7,802 bases of DNA from Janthinobacterium lividum (lineage in GTDB: Bacteria > Pseudomonadota > Gammaproteobacteria > Steroidobacterales > Steroidobacteraceae). Of this stretch, positions 1 to 5,332 are shown piece after piece (position 1 is the first letter of the stretch; each line of letters begins with the position of its first letter). The position numbers and the translations under genes were made by a program. The stretch covers positions 1 through 7,802 of the forward strand of contig CALPVO020000094.1 in the NCBI GenBank assembly GCA_943327025.2. The letters run 5' to 3'. The notes beneath the pieces were generated by a model. It saw only the letters and a list, made by a program, of their open reading frames with translations. It had not been told where the DNA came from and made no database searches.

Positions 1-684
1 CAAATCGAGAACGAGTACTACAGCTTCATCCGGCCCAAACGGGTCACTGCACCTGGCGAGCGCCCCACCAAAGCTTTGGCCCGTGGGGGAGTGCAGTACG
101 TGGAGGTTCGCTCGCTCGATGTCAGTGCCTTCGACCCGGTGGGCGTCAACATGAACAAGCTGCGCTTCCTCGAGGCCTTCATGGCCTGGTGCGTGCTCAG
201 CCCTGGCGCGCCTATCGGCGCCGAGGAACAACTGGCCCTCGACGCGAACCATGTGACGGTGGCGCGGCGCGGTCGCGAACCGGGTTTATTGCTGCGCCGG
301 GAGGGTCGGAACGTTCTTTTGGCGCATTGGGCAGCCGAAATTGTTGACGGAGTCCGCGGAACTGCAGAATTGCTGGATACAGGAGACCCTGCTCGCCCCT
401 ACACTTCAGCCGTGGAAGTTCAGGCGGCGAAAATCGCGGACGTGGGGTTAACGCCCTCGGCCCGGTTGCTGGCGGAATTGCATCAGTCCGGGGAGGGCTT
501 CTCTACCTGGGCACGGCAGGTTTCCTCCGCTCACCGTCGACATTTCCTGGAGGTCGCCCCGGTAGACGCTCCGGTTCTGAGCCAGTTGGCGCAGGCCGCC
601 GAAGACAGCCTGGACGAACAAGCCATCATCGAGCGGTCCGACAAGGGCAGTTTCGAGGATTATCTGGCCCGCTGGTTCGCCTGA
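1..684 (+). CDS. gshA: Glutamate-cysteine ligase, C-terminal part (5' end outside window)
   Basis: Glutamate-cysteine ligase catalyses the ATP-dependent joining of L-glutamate to L-cysteine, the first and rate-limiting step of glutathione synthesis in the cytosol. The reading frame is open from base 1 and ends at TGA 682-684, giving 227 residues of a protein that normally has about 520. The segment starts with QIENEYYSFIRPKR and continues to YVEVRSLDVSAFDPVGV, both hallmark stretches of the E. coli-type (proteobacterial class I) enzyme; the EVRSLD block contributes to the active site in that family. The downstream part is a less conserved helical tail with several acidic clusters. TTG at 76 is an internal leucine codon, not a start, because conserved family sequence runs in frame upstream of it. 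The next gene begins 25 bp downstream on the same strand, so co-transcription is plausible. The assignment is firm. Confidence 0.95.
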   Translation, partial: QIENEYYSFIRPKRVTAPGERPTKALARGGVQYVEVRSLDVSAFDPVGVNMNKLRFLEAFMAWCVLSPGAPIGAEEQLALDANHVTVARRGREPGLLLRREGRNVLLAHWAAEIVDGVRGTAELLDTGDPARPYTSAVEVQAAKIADVGLTPSARLLAELHQSGEGFSTWARQVSSAHRRHFLEVAPVDAPVLSQLAQAAEDSLDEQAIIERSDKGSFEDYLARWFA

Positions 685-709
685 ACCGGCAGGCGCTGAA
701 CGGAAACCG

Positions 710-1948
710 ATGTCGCAAGTCGTTGAAACTGCCGAGTCCATGGAATCCGCCGCGGCGCGTGAACAGCGCACGGGCTATCCGTGGTTGCGGTTTGCAGATG
801 TTTACCTCGAGCGCGAGTTCCGGGAAGAGTTGCTGAGAACACGGTGGAGCTTCATACGTCAGGGCCTGTCGCTTGGCGTGCTGCTGATTATCGCTTTCGG
901 TGTTATTACGCTGTTGACCACCGAGCAAGTACCCACGGCTGGTGTGTTCTGGACGGAAGCGATTATTGTCGGCGTCCTTCTCGGCACCATTGCTGTTACT
1001 TACCTGCCCACTGCCGTGCAGTGGTATCCCTGGGTCGTACAAGCCTTGTACCCCGCGGTAGGCGTTTTGCTCGGGCAGATCATCCCGCTGGATTTATCAA
1101 GCCACGGTTTGGCGCAGCCACTGCCGGCGCTATTACTGCTCGTTATTCCCTTTGTCTATTCCTTGCTCGGCCTGCGCCTCTACCAGGCTATGCGGGTAGC
1201 GCTGGGGGGCTCCGTCGCTGTTTTGGTTCTGATGCACCACTCGGGAGACGTCTCGGAATCGGTAACGCAGTTCCGCATGCTCTTGCTGGGCATGGCCAAT
1301 ATCAGTGGTGTCTTCATGGGCTACCAGTTGGAGCGCTTGCAGCGCGCGCACTTTCTGGAGAGCCGCCGCCTGCTGGAGGTGGCAGCGCGCGACGGTCTTT
1401 CGGGGCTCTTCAATCGGCGTCGTTTTGATGAGCACTTGGAGAATTGCTGGAACTACGCGCAACGCGACGGCAAGTTGCTGGCGGTGTTGCTGGTGGATAT
1501 CGACTTCTTTAAGGCCTACAACGACCGCTACGGGCATCAGTCCGGCGACGTGGTGTTGCGTCAGGTGGCTGCGGCGCTGGCGCGCAGCGCGCGACGCCCA
1601 CTCGATTTCGTGGCGCGCTACGGTGGTGAGGAGTTCGCCGTGGTGCTGTTCGAGCCTTCCCGCGAATACGTCGCAGAAGTGGCAGAAAGTATCCACGCTG
1701 AAGTGATGGCGTTGCACATTCCGCATGAGGCTTCGGCAGCGGCCAACCAAGTGACTGTCAGCATTGGTGTCGCTATTTTGAACCCGACACCGGAACGTAG
1801 TTCTGCTGGTGGGCTGCAGTTAGCGGACGAAGCGCTTTATGCAGCCAAGGAAACCGGCCGCAAGCGCACAGTTTACCGCGAGGCCGAGCATGCCGCATTG
1901 GCGACGGGTGTGTTTAGACGCTACCGCAAGGACGCTGCGTCGCGTTAG
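710..1948 (+). CDS. Membrane-bound GGDEF diguanylate cyclase
   Basis: This 412-residue protein should make the second messenger cyclic di-GMP from two GTP at the inner membrane. Residues 1-45 are a charged cytosolic N-terminus. Six hydrophobic segments follow at about 52-69, 78-99, 105-127, 137-155, 163-176 and 189-205, with no recognisable named sensor domain. A short linker (206-225) leads to the GGDEF domain. Its usual signatures are present: RDGLSGLFNRRRF (227-239), VDIDFFKAYND (262-272, metal ligand D263, base-binding N271), D280 and GGEEF (305-309), so it should be catalytically competent. RPLD at 296-299 lies exactly five residues before GGEEF, which is the RxxD inhibitory I-site, so product feedback inhibition is expected. 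No EAL domain is present. The ATG at 710 has only a weak purine-rich stretch before it; M11 (740) is an alternative start. It follows gshA by 25 bp, so translation may depend partly on readthrough from gshA. Confidence 0.93.
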   Translation: MSQVVETAESMESAAAREQRTGYPWLRFADVYLEREFREELLRTRWSFIRQGLSLGVLLIIAFGVITLLTTEQVPTAGVFWTEAIIVGVLLGTIAVTYLPTAVQWYPWVVQALYPAVGVLLGQIIPLDLSSHGLAQPLPALLLLVIPFVYSLLGLRLYQAMRVALGGSVAVLVLMHHSGDVSESVTQFRMLLLGMANISGVFMGYQLERLQRAHFLESRRLLEVAARDGLSGLFNRRRFDEHLENCWNYAQRDGKLLAVLLVDIDFFKAYNDRYGHQSGDVVLRQVAAALARSARRPLDFVARYGGEEFAVVLFEPSREYVAEVAESIHAEVMALHIPHEASAAANQVTVSIGVAILNPTPERSSAGGLQLADEALYAAKETGRKRTVYREAEHAALATGVFRRYRKDAASR

Positions 1949-3066
1949 ACCACCGGCAGCACGGGTTCCCGTGTGCCCGCTGAAGCCGTCAGCAACTCTT
2001 CAAGCCCCAGTCCGCTAGGTGCAGGCACGCCGCCGGTGGCTTCTGCCGCAGCCAGCTTGCGCACCATGCGTCTTGCTTTCGCACCCGCCAAGTCGGCGCG
2101 AATGGCCACGGCGCCCATCGTCTCGATATCGCGGTCGCCAATGGCCGCTTGCTGCGCTTCGATGAGCGGCTGGTCCTGCCCGCCGAAGGCTGCGTCGATG
2201 GACATCTGCCAGAAGCCGTCGATGGCGGGGTCGCCAAGGCCATAGTTGCGAACCACCGACCAGTGGTACAGGCATCGCTTGGCCGACACTGGCGTGAGAT
2301 GGTGGCCGGTGAATACCCACGTACCTTCTTCGCGCGTCTTGCCGACCGGCGTGATGCCCACGTCCAGCAGCATGTGTGCCGGAGCATCCCAGCGCATGTA
2401 CAACCAGTGGTCCACGCGTGCCGTCGCCGGGTCCAGGCCAAGCTGGCTTTGTAGCAAGTGGCCCCACACGGGCGGCGCGATGTCATCCGGGCACCAGCGG
2501 TTCGACCAGATGGTGGTGCCGCGGTCATAGGTTTCCAGCTTGCTGATGGTGATGGCACGGCTCGACAACAAGCCGGCATGCAGGAATTCGCCGTGCGTCA
2601 GGTCGAGCAGGTTGTCCGTCACCAGCTCGTAGTTGGCCTGCATGTCGATGACGCCGCGCAGCGTGGTGAAGCCCGGCGTTTCGTAGCAGGAGAAGTCGGG
2701 GATGAGCGCAGCGTCCGCGAGTGCCGCATCGCCTGGCCAGAACCAAAGGATGCCGTGGCGCTCTACCAGCGGCCAGCAAGGCACTTTCATGGCTGGGGCA
2801 ATGTGCCCACCGTGGTGCGGGTTGTGCACGCAAGCACCGTGCGGGCCGAACTCCATGCCGTGGTAACCGCACTGCACGTTGTCGCCCATCTTCTTGCCAA
2901 ACGAAAGCGGCGCGAAGCGGTGCGGGCACAGCGCGCCGATGGCCACGGCCGTACCGTCTTGCTTGCGGTACAGCAGCACCTTGCGGTCGCAGATGGTTTT
3001 CTCGACCAGCCCGTCGCCAATTTCACTGGCCCAAGCGGCCATGTACCAAGCATTTTCCAGATACAT
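1945..3066 (-). CDS. Rieske non-heme iron oxygenase, alpha subunit (VanA/DdmC-like)
   Basis: This 373-residue protein is a Rieske oxygenase of the vanillate O-demethylase/dicamba monooxygenase type, enzymes that use O2 and electrons from a reductase partner to demethylate or hydroxylate aromatic substrates in the cytosol. The N-terminus (NAWYMAAWASEI) is typical of the VanA group. The [2Fe-2S] ligands are C47, H49, C66 and H69 in CPHRFAPL and CGYHGMEF, spaced C-x-H-x16-C-x2-H. The catalytic domain has N152, D155, H158 and H163 in DNLLDLTHGEFLH; H158 and H163 should bind the mononuclear iron, D298 in QDQPLIEAQQ fits the third ligand, and D155 fits the aspartate that links the two metal centres. 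All key residues are present and the length is normal. The ATG at 3064-3066 has AAGGGG 6 nt upstream. It is the last gene of a three-gene minus-strand cluster. No reductase or ferredoxin gene lies in the window. The substrate is unknown; the family assignment is firm, vanillate specificity is not. Confidence 0.92.
   Translation of the reverse strand: MYLENAWYMAAWASEIGDGLVEKTICDRKVLLYRKQDGTAVAIGALCPHRFAPLSFGKKMGDNVQCGYHGMEFGPHGACVHNPHHGGHIAPAMKVPCWPLVERHGILWFWPGDAALADAALIPDFSCYETPGFTTLRGVIDMQANYELVTDNLLDLTHGEFLHAGLLSSRAITISKLETYDRGTTIWSNRWCPDDIAPPVWGHLLQSQLGLDPATARVDHWLYMRWDAPAHMLLDVGITPVGKTREEGTWVFTGHHLTPVSAKRCLYHWSVVRNYGLGDPAIDGFWQMSIDAAFGGQDQPLIEAQQAAIGDRDIETMGAVAIRADLAGAKARRMVRKLAAAEATGGVPAPSGLGLEELLTASAGTREPVLPVV
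1955..1977 (+). terminator. Hairpin just after the cyclase stop, possible terminator
   Basis: GGC-A-GCACGG, loop GTTC, CCGTGT-GCC forms a stem of about nine pairs (one G-U) with one bulged A, starting 7 bp after the cyclase TAG. No T-run follows, so it is not a classical intrinsic terminator. The bases also encode the C-terminal residues of the Rieske oxygenase on the other strand. The pairing is seen directly; the terminator role is inferred from position. Confidence 0.3.
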
Positions 3067-3092
3067 CGCGTTCCCCTTGGGCTAAACGTTGA

Positions 3093-3138
3093 CGGGCCCG
3101 CAGGCCCGGTATCGGCGCCGGCGGTGTGGCCAGCGCCG
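3093..3138 (-). other. Two adjacent GC-rich hairpins in the cupin-Rieske gap
   Basis: The 80-bp gap between the cupin stop and the Rieske start holds two inverted repeats. CGGGCC/GGCCCG (3093-3098 and 3103-3108) has a 4-nt loop. CGGCGC/GCGCCG (3113-3118 and 3133-3138) is extended inward by three more pairs after one mismatch, leaving a 6-nt loop. No T-tract follows on the minus strand. They could stabilise or process the mRNA, or reduce readthrough into the Rieske gene; the function is inferred only from position. Confidence 0.4.
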
Positions 3139-3146
3139 TGGCAGCT

Positions 3147-3686
3147 TTAGATATACAGCTGCGGGTTGATGGGCAGGTTGTTGGCCTTGCAGTAGCTTTC
3201 GTAGTGGTCCATGAACCACCACACGTCGGCGGTCATAACGAACTGGCCGTTCTCGTCGTAGAACTCGTTCGCGCCCTGCATCCAGCCGAAGAGCTTCGTG
3301 CCTTCCGGGTGGTCCGTGACGAGCGTGTGGGCTTCGCCCGGCACTTCGTAGATGAACGAGCCCGGCGTGGCCACCCAGCCGTACTCCAAGTAACGGGCGC
3401 TGCCTTCCAGGCACATCATCACCACGGTGCCGCGGTGCTTATGCGTGCCGATGACGCTCGGCCCCTTCATCCACAGGATGTTGGAGTAGATGTTGTTGCG
3501 GACATCGAATGCTAAGTGCTTGATGGCGGCGTTGTCACCGAAGGGCACCCAGGGGCTGTCCACTTCATCGGCGCCGACGAAGCGGCCCTTGGTGCCACGC
3601 GCGTCGATAAGCGCCTGGAACATTTCGGGAACTTCGACGATGCGCTTGGCGGTGGACGGCGGTGCCGTCATTTTCTTCTCGGCCAT
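3147..3686 (-). CDS. Cupin dioxygenase, 2,4'-dihydroxyacetophenone dioxygenase family
   Basis: This 179-residue single-domain cupin matches in length and pattern the 2,4'-dihydroxyacetophenone dioxygenase (DAD)/ChrR-type cupin group. DAD itself is a non-heme iron enzyme that cleaves the C-C bond between the two carbonyl-side carbons of its aromatic ketone. The core shows cupin motif 1 as GTHKHRGTVVMM (80-91), then RYLEYGWVATPGSFIYEVPG (98-117), and motif 2 with H120 in GEAHTL. H82, H84 and H120 are the expected metal ligands, with E101 a possible fourth. The C-terminal NEFYDENGQFV and the YESYC region also resemble this family. The ATG at 3684-3686 is preceded by GAGGGAG with 7-nt spacing, which supports this start over M6. 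It sits between a LigM-like demethylase gene (100 bp upstream) and a Rieske oxygenase gene (80 bp downstream), suggesting one aromatic pathway. Whether it is a ring-cleaving enzyme, a side-chain-cleaving enzyme or a lyase/isomerase on another substrate is open. Confidence 0.85.
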   Translation of the reverse strand: MAEKKMTAPPSTAKRIVEVPEMFQALIDARGTKGRFVGADEVDSPWVPFGDNAAIKHLAFDVRNNIYSNILWMKGPSVIGTHKHRGTVVMMCLEGSARYLEYGWVATPGSFIYEVPGEAHTLVTDHPEGTKLFGWMQGANEFYDENGQFVMTADVWWFMDHYESYCKANNLPINPQLYI

Positions 3687-3714
3687 GGTGTTGCTCCCTC
3701 GGCTGTCGCTAGTG

Positions 3715-3742
3715 GCTCCCGAGGGGTTGGTTCCCCGGGGGC
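3715..3742 (-). other. Stable hairpin in the ligM-cupin gap
   Basis: GCTCCC-GA-GGGG, loop TTGGTT, CCCC-GGGGGC forms a stem of about ten positions with a 2-nt bulge on one side. One of these pairs is a G-T wobble on the + strand and an A-C mismatch in the minus-strand transcript. It lies 14-41 nt upstream of the cupin Shine-Dalgarno sequence (3694-3700). No U-run follows. It may act in mRNA stability or partial termination between the two genes; this is inference. Confidence 0.4.
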
Positions 3743-3786
3743 GGTTGGTACTTTGCGTGTAGTTTACGTGTCGTTTGCGGTGTGTC

Positions 3787-5184
3787 TTACGTGGGCTGGC
3801 GGGTGCGCCAACTGTCGGCGTAGCTGTCGCGGGCCACGGCCGAATAAGGTACGGGACTGACCACGGCAGTGATTTCCGTTTGCACGTGCGGTTCCACGGT
3901 GGGCTTGCGGGTGCCGCCGTTGGGTTCGCCCCACAGCAATGTCACCTTCGTACCGGGCTGTGCGTACGCTTCCTCGACGATGGCGAGTGTGAGCATCTTG
4001 CCCTCATTGGCGCTATAGCCAATCCAGGTGGAGAGGCCCACTTGCTTGCCGTCCGCCAGCACTGCGTCGAAGGGGTGCATGGAGTACACGGCCGAGGGGA
4101 ACTCGATGTACTTGGCCCGGTCGCCGTTCTGGAACGAAGAGCTCATGACGCGAGCGACGTCGGCGTTGTCGAGGGCCAGCGTTACCTTGCGGCGCTGCGG
4201 CTGCTGCGCCATGCGCTCCAGCGCGGCGCGGCCGATGAACTCATGGTCGAACTTCACGAACGGCCCGTAGCCCAGGTCCCACGGGTTCAGATAGTAGCCG
4301 TCGATGGTGGCGGGCACGTAGCTGCCACCGATGGAGGCTTTGGCCTCGTAACTGTTCGCACCTAGCCAGTCACGGTAGTCCTTCAGCGACTCGCCGGAGT
4401 AGATGGCCGGCAGCGGCGAGGGAATCCAGCCGCTCTCGATGGTGTTCGACGAATACGTGCGGCCACCGACGAGCGTCAGCCCGAAGTCGCGCCCCGCCTC
4501 GATGAGCGCCTGACGCACGGTTTCGCGGTCTGCCCACGGGCCGAACAGTTCGAAGCCCGGCTGGCCGGCCATGCCGTGGCGCAGCGCGCGCACTTCGCAG
4601 CCGCCGATGGTGAAGCGCGTCATGTGGAAGAACTTCAGGTCTGGCGGGGCATGGCCTAGCGCCTTCTCCATGACCTTCATCGAGTTCGGGCCTTGGATCT
4701 GGTAGCGGTAGTTCTTGCGGTTTTCCGGGTCCTTGCGGACAGCGGTGCGCTCGTCACGCTCCACCTTCACGTTCCACTTGCCGCTGGCTGCGTGGAATTC
4801 GACCCACTCGATGGTGGGCGCGCGGCCCACGAGGTTGAAGCGGTTTTCTTCGAGGTAGAAGAGGATGACGTCGCCGATGACGTAGCCGTCCGGTGTGCAA
4901 GGCACGAACTGCTTGGCGCGGTCCGGGATGAAGCCGGCGAAGCTGTTCACGCCAAGGTGATTCAGCATGGCGAAAGCATCAGGGCCGGTGACTTCCAAAT
5001 CGACCATGTGGTACGACTGGTTGAAGAGCACGCAGGTCTGCTGCCAGGCGCGCTGCTCCATGCGCCAGTTGGAGTACTCCGCGGGTACGCCCGGGTAGAC
5101 GTTGGGGCCCACCTGCTGGTTACGCAGGAAATCGACCACGTCGCCGCAGTCGGCGAGGATTTCGTTCAGGTTCTTGCTGGACAC
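3787..5184 (-). CDS. ligM: LigM/DesA-type tetrahydrofolate-dependent aryl O-demethylase
   Basis: This 465-residue protein belongs to the aminomethyltransferase (GcvT) fold but resembles LigM of Sphingobium SYK-6 along its whole length, as far as I recall that sequence. LigM moves the methyl group of vanillate or 3-O-methylgallate to tetrahydrofolate, giving the catechol-type product plus 5-methyl-THF in the cytosol. Shared blocks include EYSNWRMEQRAW (36-47), HMVDL (59-63), RYQIQGPNS (160-168), LRHGMAGQPGFE (201-212), SNTIESGWIPSPLPAIY (246-262), YGPFVKFDHEFIGR and LLWGEPNGGTRKPTVEPH. H59, R121 and Y244 align with residues I recall as catalytic or substrate-contacting in LigM (H60, R122, Y247). 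Conservation of Y244 favours O-demethylation over glycine cleavage. Plain GcvT (about 365 residues) and DmdA are shorter. The start is GTG (5182-5184) with AAGGTGGAG 8 nt before it. It is first in a cluster with a cupin and a Rieske oxygenase. The natural substrate is not determined. Confidence 0.88.
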   Translation of the reverse strand: MSSKNLNEILADCGDVVDFLRNQQVGPNVYPGVPAEYSNWRMEQRAWQQTCVLFNQSYHMVDLEVTGPDAFAMLNHLGVNSFAGFIPDRAKQFVPCTPDGYVIGDVILFYLEENRFNLVGRAPTIEWVEFHAASGKWNVKVERDERTAVRKDPENRKNYRYQIQGPNSMKVMEKALGHAPPDLKFFHMTRFTIGGCEVRALRHGMAGQPGFELFGPWADRETVRQALIEAGRDFGLTLVGGRTYSSNTIESGWIPSPLPAIYSGESLKDYRDWLGANSYEAKASIGGSYVPATIDGYYLNPWDLGYGPFVKFDHEFIGRAALERMAQQPQRRKVTLALDNADVARVMSSSFQNGDRAKYIEFPSAVYSMHPFDAVLADGKQVGLSTWIGYSANEGKMLTLAIVEEAYAQPGTKVTLLWGEPNGGTRKPTVEPHVQTEITAVVSPVPYSAVARDSYADSWRTRQPT

Positions 5185-5192
5185 TAGGAAAA

Positions 5193-5201
5193 CTCCACCT
5201 T
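5193..5201 (-). promoter_or_regulatory. Ribosome binding site supporting the GTG start of the LigM-like gene
   Basis: AAGGTGGAG on the minus strand, 8 nt upstream of GTG 5184-5182. It decides the start: the encoded MSSKNLNEIL fits the N-terminus of LigM-type proteins. Confidence 0.7.
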
Positions 5202-5224
5202 GCTAGTCCGGAGAATAGCGGCTG

Positions 5225-5242
5225 CAGGCAGCGCTCTGCCTG
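5225..5242 (-). promoter_or_regulatory. 18-bp perfect dyad upstream of the LigM-like gene, candidate operator
   Basis: CAGGCAG, CGCT, CTGCCTG is a perfect 7-bp inverted repeat about 41 nt upstream of the GTG start. On the minus strand a -10-like TATTCT (5217-5212) follows it 7 nt downstream, so the dyad would cover the spacer and -35 area of such a promoter. No good -35 hexamer is visible. It could equally be an RNA hairpin in the leader or a second stop signal for the upstream asparaginase gene. The repeat is seen; the operator role is inferred. Confidence 0.35.
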
Positions 5243-5298
5243 TCCGGGAGCGCAAAGCGTTTGGAGTGGCGCGCAGGACGTTTTGGCGCAGAGGCCAG

Positions 5299-5324
5299 GC
5301 AGGGGCACGACGCCGTACCCCTGC
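5299..5324 (-). terminator. Hairpin directly after the asparaginase stop, possible terminator
   Basis: GCAGGGG pairs with CCCCTGC (7 bp), and after one mismatch three more pairs (ACG/CGT-type) close a short loop. It begins 8 nt beyond the asparaginase TGA (5335-5333) on that strand. There is no U-tract, so intrinsic termination would be weak. It suggests the asparaginase gene and the LigM-like gene are separate transcription units. Confidence 0.4.
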
Positions 5325-5332
5325 TTGCAGAC

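Noticed and set aside
2458..3150. + strand open frame of 230 codons opposite the Rieske gene
   Set aside because: Shadow of the Rieske gene; no motif, and it extends across the intergenic gap without a plausible start.
3775..4365. + strand open frame of 196 codons opposite the end of the LigM-like gene
   Set aside because: The sense strand carries conserved LigM blocks here; the antisense product has no homology I can recognise.
3787..5184. Annotation as glycine cleavage system T protein
   Set aside because: About 100 residues longer than GcvT, no gcvH or gcvP nearby, and the sequence blocks match LigM-type O-demethylases instead.
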